DNA of 5,328 nt from an uncultured Lachnospiraceae bacterium (GCA_946183625.1 CAMHCL010000107.1:1-5328); one strand, 5' to 3'; positions 1 to 5,328 are shown, numbered from the stretch's first letter. The notes: generated by a model from the letters alone, not told the origin. A program made the numbers and translations.

Positions 1-662
1 CATACAATATGACCATCTTCAATTCTTATAGTCCTGTCTGCCATCTGAGCTATCTCGTCATTATGTGTAATCATTACTATGGTCTGATTGAACTTATTTC
101 CTGTAGTCTTCAGAAGTCCAAGCACATCCTGACTTGTCTTCGTATCAAGATTTCCTGTCGGCTCATCTGCAAGTATGATAGCCGGCTTCGAAGCAAGCGC
201 TCTTGCTATAGCAACTCTCTGCTGCTGTCCACCAGACAGTTTCGAAGGAAGTACATTTAACTTCTTTTCTATTCCAAGTGTTTCTATAACTTTATCTATA
301 TATTTCTTATCGACCTTCTTGCCATCCAGCTGAAGTGGAAGGACGATGTTGTCATATACGCTGATTGACGGAACCAGATTGAAGCTCTGGAAGATGAATC
401 CGATCTTTCTTCTTCTGAAGATGCAGAGCTCGTCGCCCTTCAGTCCTGAGATGTCCTTGTCATCGATTATTACCTTTCCTTCAGTTGGATTATCAAGTCC
501 GCCAAGCATGTGGAGAAGTGTTGACTTACCACTTCCGCTTGTTCCTATGATGCTGAGGAACTCTCCTCTTTCTACACTCAGGCTTACATCATCCAGTGCC
601 TTCACAAGGGTTTCACCTTCGCCATAATATTTCTTTAAATGTTCTGCAACTAATATACTCAT
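1..662 (-). CDS. ABC transporter ATP-binding protein, MacB/LolD/Bce-type (3' end cut by window)
   Basis: This is the nucleotide-binding subunit of an ABC transporter of the class that pairs with FtsX/MacB-like permeases (lipoprotein release, peptide-antibiotic resistance, macrolide-type export). It hydrolyses ATP at the inner face of the membrane. Seen in 220 codons: Walker A GTSGSGKST (40-48), Q-loop FIFQSF (Q92), signature LSGGQQQRVA (142-151), Walker B IILADEPTGNLD (162-173, catalytic E167) and H-loop ITHN (H200). The chain reaches IRIEDGHIV at the edge, where family members are usually nearly finished (about 225-250 residues). The next codon begins TG, so it may be Cys, Trp or a TGA stop. 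The ATG at 662-660 is preceded by GGAGG with 6 bases between, which fixes the start. The permease partner should lie just left of the window. Upstream is a two-component pair, the usual controller of such transporters, but a hydrolase gene and a terminator intervene. Family certain; substrate not determinable. Confidence 0.95.
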   Translation of the reverse strand, partial: MSILVAEHLKKYYGEGETLVKALDDVSLSVERGEFLSIIGTSGSGKSTLLHMLGGLDNPTEGKVIIDDKDISGLKGDELCIFRRRKIGFIFQSFNLVPSISVYDNIVLPLQLDGKKVDKKYIDKVIETLGIEKKLNVLPSKLSGGQQQRVAIARALASKPAIILADEPTGNLDTKTSQDVLGLLKTTGNKFNQTIVMITHNDEIAQMADRTIRIEDGHIV

Positions 663-679
663 TTTATTCCTCCATTAAC

Positions 680-693
680 GAGACCAGCGTCTC
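680..693 (-). other. Short stem-loop in the leader of the ABC gene
   Basis: GAGAC and GTCTC form a perfect 5-base-pair stem around a 4-base loop. It ends about 8 bases upstream of the GGAGG ribosome site of the ABC ATPase gene, and the minus strand has an A-rich run just before it. It could affect translation or mRNA stability. On the plus strand the same hairpin is followed by a T-rich run and would look like a weak terminator, but no plus-strand gene leads into it. The stem is short enough to be chance. Confidence 0.25.
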
Positions 694-735
694 TCTTTTT
701 TGACTGTACTCATACTAACACACACTTCTTTCCAG

Positions 736-763
736 ATTATTTCTCAAATCTTTCACTTTTGAA
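736..763 (-). promoter_or_regulatory. Candidate sigma-A-type promoter of the ABC gene
   Basis: Reading the minus strand, TTCAAA (763-758; 4 of 6 matches to TTGACA) and AATAAT (741-736; 5 of 6 matches to TATAAT) are separated by 16 bases. This would start transcription near position 729, giving a leader of about 65 bases before the ATG at 662. The gene needs its own promoter because a strong terminator lies just upstream. A rival is an extended -10 (TGTTAGTAT, minus strand, about 720-712) with no recognisable -35. The -35 proposed here lies inside a palindrome, which would suit regulated initiation. Confidence 0.35.
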
Positions 764-769
764 AGAATT
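746..769. promoter_or_regulatory. Palindrome overlapping the ABC promoter, candidate operator
   Basis: The inverted repeat has a perfect 7-base core arm (TCTTTCA at 749-755, TGAAAGA at 760-766) around a 4-base CTTT centre. After one mismatch (748 with 767), two more pairs (AA at 746-747 with TT at 768-769) extend it to 24 bases. It lies between the terminator and the candidate -10 and covers the candidate -35. An OmpR-family regulator is encoded nearby, and regulators of exporter-linked two-component systems often bind upstream of the ABC gene, so binding is a reasonable inference. OmpR/PhoB proteins more often use direct repeats, so another regulator is possible. Confidence 0.35.
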
Positions 770-807
770 AAAAAAAGAGCAATTCCATCAAAAGAATCGC
801 TCTTTTT
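770..807 (-). terminator. Rho-independent terminator after the GH32 gene
   Basis: Arms at 772-785 and 794-807 enclose an 8-base loop (786-793). In minus-strand RNA the stem is 14 continuous pairs, with one G-U wobble (798 with 781), followed by seven U residues (complement of 776-770). In plus-strand RNA the same position is an A-C mismatch, so the element is built for the minus strand. It begins 22 bases after the stop codon of the fructosidase gene and would end the upstream transcript, separating the ABC gene from it. Confidence 0.9.
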
Positions 808-829
808 CAATCCCGCTCCAGGCAGGTGA

Positions 830-1906
830 TCATAGTAATACATTTGTCGATATACTCATTCCATCTTCCGAAATGCTTTCTTCTATAAAGCTATCTCTAA
901 GCACTCCATTGCTATAATTCTCTGACCTGTCGGCTGCAATGGCAGGATAAAACTCCTGACGCAGTCTGTATCCATCTGAAGTCTTCACAAGAGACAGCCG
1001 TCTGGGATAACTGAGCACGCCCCTGAATCCTTCCTCGTCAGTTGGTATACTCATTACCTTGTCCGAATTTCCAAGCCATGCCATAAGTATCGGGTCAGCC
1101 ACATTATTAAACAGAGTTCCGGCATAGAATTCGCGGCCGGTGTCTACAAGTAGCGGCCTGGCATTTTCTTCAACGTTAGTAAATACATTTCCATCAAAGT
1201 CTCCCACGATGTACTGCATCAATCTGTTATGGGGCGCGGCACCTTCCGGAAACTTCTTATATTCAGACTCAGGAATATCCATGCTCATAAGAAGGACATA
1301 CTTCCCCGAAGCTTTAAAAATCGCCGGACATTCTATCATCCCGTGAAATGTAAAGTCTGGGAGCACGAAATCTCCTGTTTCATTCCAGTTAAGCAGATCT
1401 TCAGAATGATAGAATCTAATGCTTTTCTCTGTGGTAAAGCACATGGAATATCCGCCCAGCACTTCATTTCTAAAAACAAATGGATCTCTTGCAGGCGTGT
1501 GATCCTTGCCAGGTATTATTGGGTTATTCTGATATTTCACAAAATTAATACCATCCCTGCTGTATGCCATGCATTGCTGTTCTCTCATGTTCACCGGATG
1601 ATGCGATGTATAGAAAGCTAGCAGCGCCGGACATTCCGTGGTTCCAAGACCTGTCAGATTATCTTCATCCACCACACAGCTTCCTGAAAATATATCTCCC
1701 TCTTCATCCGGTTCTAATGCTATCGGAAGATTCGTAAAATGTATCAGATCTTCTGATACAGCATGTCCCCAATGCATCGAATCCCATTCACAGGAATACG
1801 GATTATGCTGATAAAATATATGATATTTCCCCTGATAGAACACCAGTCCGTTGGGATCATTCATCCAGCCCTTCGGTGGTGTAAAATGAAACTCCGGTCT
1901 TAACAT
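830..1906 (-). CDS. GH32 beta-fructosidase (sucrose/fructan hydrolase), C-terminal module truncated
   Basis: This is a glycoside hydrolase family 32 enzyme that releases fructose from sucrose, fructo-oligosaccharides or fructan by a retaining mechanism. Of 358 residues, the catalytic propeller is complete: WMNDPNG (14-20, nucleophile D17), FYQHNP (31-36), WGHAVSEDLIHF (46-57), FSGS (73-76), RDP (140-142, D141 stabilises the transition state), IECP (191-194, acid/base E192), and DTGREFYAGTLF (255-266). IPT (287-289) followed by RGVLSYPRRLSL (295-306) resembles exo-acting fructanase/levanase types more than sucrose-6-phosphate hydrolases, but this is not decisive. Only about 52 residues follow, whereas family members are usually about 450-530 long with a C-terminal beta-sandwich. 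No signal peptide, so cytoplasmic. The ATG is preceded by a rather distant AAGGAAAGAG; an in-frame TAA lies eight codons before the start. It begins 32 bases after the kinase gene and ends at the terminator. Family certain; activity of the short form uncertain. Confidence 0.93.
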   Translation of the reverse strand: MLRPEFHFTPPKGWMNDPNGLVFYQGKYHIFYQHNPYSCEWDSMHWGHAVSEDLIHFTNLPIALEPDEEGDIFSGSCVVDEDNLTGLGTTECPALLAFYTSHHPVNMREQQCMAYSRDGINFVKYQNNPIIPGKDHTPARDPFVFRNEVLGGYSMCFTTEKSIRFYHSEDLLNWNETGDFVLPDFTFHGMIECPAIFKASGKYVLLMSMDIPESEYKKFPEGAAPHNRLMQYIVGDFDGNVFTNVEENARPLLVDTGREFYAGTLFNNVADPILMAWLGNSDKVMSIPTDEEGFRGVLSYPRRLSLVKTSDGYRLRQEFYPAIAADRSENYSNGVLRDSFIEESISEDGMSISTNVLL

Positions 1907-1938
1907 GAGCTTATAATCTCTTTCCTTAATTTACATAT

Positions 1939-2826
1939 CTACTTCTTCAAATAAAGAATAAACTCTCCGCCTTCTCTTTTATCACTTGATATAACTTTAA
2001 TATAGCCATCTTCCTTAGATAGGATCTCTCGCGTCAGATAGAGTCCGATTCCTACACCATCATCCTGCTGGACTTCACTGCTGCGGAAGAATCTTCCGAA
2101 AATCTTCGTGGCATCTTCTTCGGAGATACCTTGCCCTTCATCAATTACATGGATGGCAGCATACATTTCTGTTTCCGACAGCTTCACTTCAATGGTTCCA
2201 CCTTCCGGAGAATATTTGACCGCATTATCCAGTACATTTATCAATGCTTCCAATGTCCACTTCATGTCAAATGCAGCCTCCACCGCTGCATCTTCCGGGG
2301 CAGTTGTGATGATCTTGATATCCTTCTTGGCAGCCTTTGGTTTTACGGCAGATATGCCGGACTTGACCAGTTCATTTACACTGGCCTTATCTGCTACCAC
2401 TTCCAGGGTTCCGCTTTCAAGTCTTGAAAGCTTCGTGAGAGAATCTATCAGGAATTCAAGTCGTTCATTCTGTCTTCCTATCTCCTCTGTATACTTCTGT
2501 ATCTTCTTTATCGAAGCTTTTGCCGCCTCAGCATCTGCCTCGTTTTTCTGAAGGGTATTTACCTCTTCACTCAGCAATTCAGTATACATCTTGATGTTAG
2601 TCATAGGGGTTTTAGTCTGATGAGATATGTCTGATATAAATTGTTCCAGCCTGTGTCTCTCTGCTTCCAGATTCTGATTTGACAGGACCGATGTTCCGAG
2701 AAACTCTTTCCACTTAGATTCAAGTCTGGAGAGCTTCGTCTCATCATAACTGCTCTCTGAAAATGTGCCATTTATCGCATCATCGAGCATTTGATCTAAT
2801 CTTTCAACTACTTTATTATTAAACAA
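1939..2826 (-). CDS. Cytoplasmic sensor histidine kinase (HisKA + HATPase_c)
   Basis: This is the kinase of the two-component pair, which autophosphorylates on H69 and passes the phosphate to the adjacent response regulator. In 295 residues: a hydrophilic N-terminal segment (1-60), the H-box SDISHQTKTP (65-74), a second DHp helix ending TKLSRLESG (131-139), N-box NVLDNAVKYS (N197, N201), G1 box DEGQGIS (229-235), F-box FGRFF (243-247), G2 box GVGIGLYLTREI (257-268), and the closing GGEFILYL (286-293). There is no hydrophobic stretch long enough to cross a membrane and no PAS, GAF or HAMP domain, so the input must come from a partner or from inside the cell. The residue after the His is Gln rather than the usual Glu/Asp. 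The start is TTG, 8 bases after AGAGGA and directly after an in-frame TAA; the first ATG is codon 13 with no comparable ribosome site. It lies 38 bases after the regulator gene. Confidence 0.95.
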   Translation of the reverse strand: MFNNKVVERLDQMLDDAINGTFSESSYDETKLSRLESKWKEFLGTSVLSNQNLEAERHRLEQFISDISHQTKTPMTNIKMYTELLSEEVNTLQKNEADAEAAKASIKKIQKYTEEIGRQNERLEFLIDSLTKLSRLESGTLEVVADKASVNELVKSGISAVKPKAAKKDIKIITTAPEDAAVEAAFDMKWTLEALINVLDNAVKYSPEGGTIEVKLSETEMYAAIHVIDEGQGISEEDATKIFGRFFRSSEVQQDDGVGIGLYLTREILSKEDGYIKVISSDKREGGEFILYLKK

Positions 2827-2840
2827 TTAAATAATCCTCT
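2824..2840 (-). promoter_or_regulatory. Ribosome site and TTG start of the kinase gene
   Basis: AGAGGA (2840-2835) is followed by 8 bases and then TTG (2826-2824). The triplet immediately before the TTG is an in-frame TAA, so no upstream start is possible. This spacing supports TTG over the internal ATG at codon 13. Confidence 0.8.
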
Positions 2841-2864
2841 TTTGTAAATTTAAATCTACCTTTG

Positions 2865-3581
2865 CTATTCGAATCTATAGCCCTGTCCATATACTGTATT
2901 AATATGCTTAGCTCCTCCAGAGCTTTCTATCTTACTTCTAAGGCGATTAACGGTTACAGATAATGCATTTTCCTCTACATATTCACCACTGTTGCCCCAT
3001 AATCTCTCGATAAGTGTATCCCTTGTAAGGATCATGCCCTTATTATCCAGGAATATTTTCAGAAGCTTCTGTTCGTTAACGCTAAGGAACAGTTCCTCTT
3101 CACCCTTTTTAAAGGTAAGCTTTTCAAAATCAAATACCATGTCATCGATTTCATATACTCCGGACTTTCCATTTGCAGCACCTGTCTGAGCATCTCCTGA
3201 AGTCGTACTCCCAGTCATCTGACTACGGCGTACCAGTGCATTTACCCTTGCCCTGAGAACTGCAAGACTAAATGGTTTTGTAAGGAAATCATCAGCACCC
3301 ATAGTGAGTCCTGTAACTTCATCCATCTCCAGATCATTTGCCGTAAGTATAAGAACAGGAACATCGCTTCTCTCTCTTACATATTTCAAATAATCGTAGC
3401 CTATTCCATCCGGAAGGTTGAGATCAAGTATTATCAGGCTGATTTCTTCGCCATACTTATCAAAGCCTGCTTTCGCATCCCCTATCTTATATTCCTTATG
3501 AAAACTATCCGCGAAGTCACCAAGAGATATTGATATTCCTTCGCTCAGTGTTTTATCATCTTCTACTATCTGAATTACCAA
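2865..3581 (-). CDS. OmpR/PhoB-family response regulator (receiver + winged helix)
   Basis: This DNA-binding response regulator is partner to the kinase encoded 38 bases downstream. In 238 residues: a receiver domain (about 1-118) with acidic triad VEDD (E7, D8, D9), phospho-acceptor D53 in IILDLNLPDG, switch T80 (LILTAND) and K102 in TKPF; then a Ser/Thr/Gly/Ala-rich linker (about 120-140); then a winged helix-turn-helix domain (about 141-238) with recognition-helix region EENALSVTVNRLRSKIE and the closing hairpin INTVYGQGYRF. All active-site residues are present, so it should be phosphorylated. The likely targets, by family habit, include a nearby ABC transporter operon. The start is TTG (3581-3579), 9 bases after GAGG; an in-frame TAA lies two codons further up and there is no ATG or GTG candidate. 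It begins 20 bases after the aminopeptidase stop, with its ribosome site in the gap, so co-transcription is likely. Confidence 0.96.
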   Translation of the reverse strand: MVIQIVEDDKTLSEGISISLGDFADSFHKEYKIGDAKAGFDKYGEEISLIILDLNLPDGIGYDYLKYVRERSDVPVLILTANDLEMDEVTGLTMGADDFLTKPFSLAVLRARVNALVRRSQMTGSTTSGDAQTGAANGKSGVYEIDDMVFDFEKLTFKKGEEELFLSVNEQKLLKIFLDNKGMILTRDTLIERLWGNSGEYVEENALSVTVNRLRSKIESSGGAKHINTVYGQGYRFE

Positions 3582-3597
3582 AACTATTTACCTCATA
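3579..3597 (-). promoter_or_regulatory. Ribosome site and TTG start of the response regulator gene
   Basis: TATGAGG (3597-3591) is followed by 9 bases and then TTG (3581-3579), which opens directly into the conserved first strand VIQIVEDD. A TAA lies in frame just upstream. No other start codon would keep the first beta strand of the receiver. Confidence 0.8.
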
Positions 3598-3601
3598 CAT
3601 T

Positions 3602-4903
3602 TTACGCATTGAAAAATGCTTTTGAAAAACTTCTTAATGAATCTATATCCTCTACTCCTGCTGTCTCATATGCAGAATGCATCGCAAGCTGCGGCAGTCC
3701 TATATCTGCTGTATTAATCGATACATGGGAGTTTGATATATTGCCAAGAGTACTGCCTCCTGGCTGATCTGAATGGTTAACAAATATCTGATATGGGACG
3801 CTTTCATCTTCGCAGAGCTTCTTCACAAACGCAGCTGATACAGCATCCGTCGTATAGCTCTGTCTTGCACTAAACTTCAGCACTATACCCTCGTTCATCT
3901 TAGGACTCTGAACCGGATCGTACTTATCTGAATGTGCAGGATGAAGCGCATGGGCATTATCCGCCGAAATCATAAAACTGTTTGCATAGGCAGTATAATA
4001 ATCTTCTCTGCTTCTTCCAAGATTATCATTGATCCTGCTGATCAGATTCTCAAGGAAATTAGAATCTGCGCCCTGCTTGGTTCTTGAACCAACCTCTTCA
4101 TTATCGAAGACGCAGATCATCTTTACATATCCTGAATTCTCGCTCTTAATCGAATCTATAAATCCGTCAAGGGTACACCATACGCACTCCTGATCATCCA
4201 GTCTGGCCGAACCTATGAACTCGTCACTGGTGCCCCAGACTTTTCCCTTCTCTCGTATGTAAAGAAATAAGTCATTTCCGAGAATGCTGTTCTTCTCTAC
4301 TCCTGAAGCCTCAGCCACCAGAGACATTATAGAGTTTTTCTTATCTTTTGCAGAATCCCCTGAAGTGCTGACGATAGGCAGCATATCCTTCTGAAAACTA
4401 TAGGAATATCCGGTATTCGCATCTCGGTTCATATGTATCGCAAGAGATGGGATAACTGCTATATCCTTATCCAGATTTACTAATACAGATTTAATTCCCG
4501 AAGCTTCGTTCTCATCTCTTACCAGTATTCTTCCGGCAACCGACAACGGGCGATCAAACCACGGAGCCAGCAGCATTCCCCCATACTTCTCAACATTTAA
4601 TCGCACATATCCACATTTATCCATCTCATAATCTTCCTTAAGCTTCGGACATGGTGAATCAGAGTGACTTGCGATGATCCTGAAACCCTTATAATCTTTA
4701 TTCGGGATCATAAAGGCTATGATGGAGGAATCATTTCGCGTCACATAATATTTTCCGCCCTCCTCAAGCTTCCATACTTCAGATTCTTTAAGTCCTGTAA
4801 AACCCTGCGAATCAAGTATGGACTTTGCATTTTCAACAACATGAAATGCAGTCGGTGACTTATCTATCAGACTTAATATATCATTTGCATATTCTTTACT
4901 CAT
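3602..4903 (-). CDS. M18 family zinc aminopeptidase
   Basis: This is a cytoplasmic metallo-aminopeptidase of family M18 (aspartyl aminopeptidase, ApeB/yeast Ape1 relatives). It removes N-terminal residues, often acidic or hydrophobic, from peptides and normally forms a large tetrahedral dodecamer. At 433 residues it has the usual full length. The di-zinc site is intact: H80 in ASHSDSP (with D82), D236 in SARLDDQ, the E269-E270 pair in DNEEVGS, D315 in SADNAHALHP, and H409 in MHSAYE. The N-terminal segment DILSLIDKSPTAFHVV (8-23) and the APWFDRPLSVAGR stretch (113-125) are also typical. There is no signal peptide. The ATG at 4903-4901 follows AAGGAG with 11 bases between. It lies 36 bases after the nuclease-like gene and 20 bases before the response regulator gene, with no terminator on either side. 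Its likely job is peptide turnover; the link to the two-component pair may be positional only. Confidence 0.97.
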   Translation of the reverse strand: MSKEYANDILSLIDKSPTAFHVVENAKSILDSQGFTGLKESEVWKLEEGGKYYVTRNDSSIIAFMIPNKDYKGFRIIASHSDSPCPKLKEDYEMDKCGYVRLNVEKYGGMLLAPWFDRPLSVAGRILVRDENEASGIKSVLVNLDKDIAVIPSLAIHMNRDANTGYSYSFQKDMLPIVSTSGDSAKDKKNSIMSLVAEASGVEKNSILGNDLFLYIREKGKVWGTSDEFIGSARLDDQECVWCTLDGFIDSIKSENSGYVKMICVFDNEEVGSRTKQGADSNFLENLISRINDNLGRSREDYYTAYANSFMISADNAHALHPAHSDKYDPVQSPKMNEGIVLKFSARQSYTTDAVSAAFVKKLCEDESVPYQIFVNHSDQPGGSTLGNISNSHVSINTADIGLPQLAMHSAYETAGVEDIDSLRSFSKAFFNA

Positions 4904-4939
4904 ATTCTGCCAATCTCCTTAAAAAATATCACCACAATA

Positions 4940-5328
4940 CTATTCAGTTCTTATCTTTACTTTTTTTCCTGAGAATGCTATCCCAAATTTAATGATATCC
5001 GCTACACCCTCCTCACGCATTTCTGTGTCATACCCTTTCTCATTGATCTGATCAAGAGCCTTTGCGGATAAGGCATCCAGTTCCTCATCACTCAGATCTT
5101 TATCCCATTTTAATTCCATGATCATCCCCGGGTATTTATTTTCCCTCGGCAACAAGCTTATATCATATCGTCCATCGCCGGCCTCTCTGTTTGACCTGAT
5201 CCGATACTGATTATCCATCAAAGCGATAAGCCCGAGAACAAGCCCATGATAAAACCCTTCCGCACCGGCATCGTAGAAGCTGATACTCTTCTTTAAGTAT
5301 TCTCCTATTCCATCCTGCAGTTTCTTTG
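4940..5328 (-). CDS. PD-(D/E)XK nuclease-like C-terminal domain of an AAA-ATPase-like protein (5' end cut by window)
   Basis: The last 128 residues of a larger protein are in view; the reading frame stays open to the right edge of the window, so the start lies outside. The visible part matches the C-terminal PD-(D/E)XK domain commonly attached to an N-terminal AAA-ATPase-like domain in proteins of about 500-600 residues, often present in many copies per genome in Lachnospiraceae and Bacteroidetes. Seen (numbering within the fragment): the AEGFYHGLVLGL helix with E24, SNREAGDGRYDI with D55, the ELK core (E71, K73) after the hydrophobic strand GMIM, a helix with Q93 (ALDQINEKGYD), and the closing GIAFSGKKVKI strand. 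The metal-binding D...ExK set is therefore intact. A TTG followed by ATG at 5221-5216 is internal to the domain and not the true start. Biological role of the family is unproven. No terminator separates it from the aminopeptidase gene. Confidence 0.88.
   Translation of the reverse strand, partial: KKLQDGIGEYLKKSISFYDAGAEGFYHGLVLGLIALMDNQYRIRSNREAGDGRYDISLLPRENKYPGMIMELKWDKDLSDEELDALSAKALDQINEKGYDTEMREEGVADIIKFGIAFSGKKVKIRTE

Noticed and set aside
808..832. Frameshift explaining the short GH32 C-terminus
   Set aside because: The other frames past the stop give no sandwich-like sequence and the terminator begins after 22 bases, so the missing module is absent rather than out of frame.
1229..1621. 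130-codon plus-strand reading frame inside the GH32 gene
   Set aside because: It lies fully opposite a gene with intact catalytic motifs, has no ribosome site or recognisable domain, and its composition is what the antisense frame would give.
1907..1960. Separate promoter for the GH32 gene
   Set aside because: AT-rich hexamers are present, but none of the -35/-10 pairs has an acceptable spacing; co-transcription with the kinase is simpler.
2108..2551. 147-codon plus-strand reading frame rich in Ser/Ala/Phe
   Set aside because: It is antisense to the kinase catalytic domains; the Ser/Ala/Phe richness is the complement of Lys/Glu/Ala-rich codons.
3600..3625. Small hairpin (GCATT/AATGC) at the end of the aminopeptidase gene as a terminator
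   Set aside because: The stem is only 5 pairs, it lies within the coding end, and no U-run follows it on the minus strand.
3598..3632. Promoter-like pair (TTTTCA, 18 bases, TAAAAT) just before the response regulator gene
   Set aside because: Initiation would begin at or inside the ribosome site, leaving no usable leader; the match is likely due to AT-rich sequence.
5216..5221. TTG/ATG as the start of a small 93-residue protein
   Set aside because: The frame is open to the window edge and the upstream residues (EYLKKSISFYDA, AEGFYHGL) belong to the same domain, so this is an internal position in a larger gene.

Overview
The window suggests a low-to-moderate GC Firmicute, most likely a gut or rumen Clostridia of the Lachnospiraceae type. 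The support is the family mix (a PD-(D/E)XK/AAA-ATPase-like protein, an M18 aminopeptidase, a soluble kinase with the DISHQTKTP phosphorylation box), strong purine-rich Shine-Dalgarno sites and TTG starts. The assignment rests on family resemblance only. All six genes lie on the minus strand, so they are transcribed from right to left. No plus-strand reading frame looks real. No gap exceeds 300 bases; the longest is 167 bases (663-829).

From right to left (5' to 3' in transcription) the genes are as follows. (1) 5328-4940 is the C-terminal part of a PD-(D/E)XK nuclease-like protein whose beginning is outside the window. (2) 4903-3602 is a complete M18 zinc aminopeptidase. (3) 3581-2865 is an OmpR/PhoB-type response regulator. 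(4) 2826-1939 is a cytoplasmic histidine kinase with no membrane segment. (5) 1906-830 is a GH32 beta-fructosidase with an intact five-bladed propeller catalytic module but almost no C-terminal beta-sandwich. (6) A strong intrinsic terminator follows at 807-770. (7) After a 167-base intergenic region with a candidate promoter and a long palindrome, 662-1 is the ATPase of a MacB/LolD/Bce-type ABC exporter, cut by the window edge near its end.

Gaps of 36, 20, 38 and 32 bases, with no terminator in them, make genes 1-5 a plausible single transcript ending at the terminator. The response regulator and kinase are a cognate pair, and both appear to start with TTG. In related bacteria such a pair is commonly followed directly by an ABC ATPase/FtsX-like permease pair that it controls. 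Here a fructosidase gene and a terminator sit between them. The most interesting hypothesis is therefore a regulator-kinase-ABC module interrupted, or rewired, by a short fructan or sucrose hydrolase gene, with the palindrome upstream of the ABC gene as a possible site for the regulator. The remaining genes look like ordinary housekeeping or accessory genes. I do not see a CRISPR array, RNA gene, insertion sequence or prophage element.
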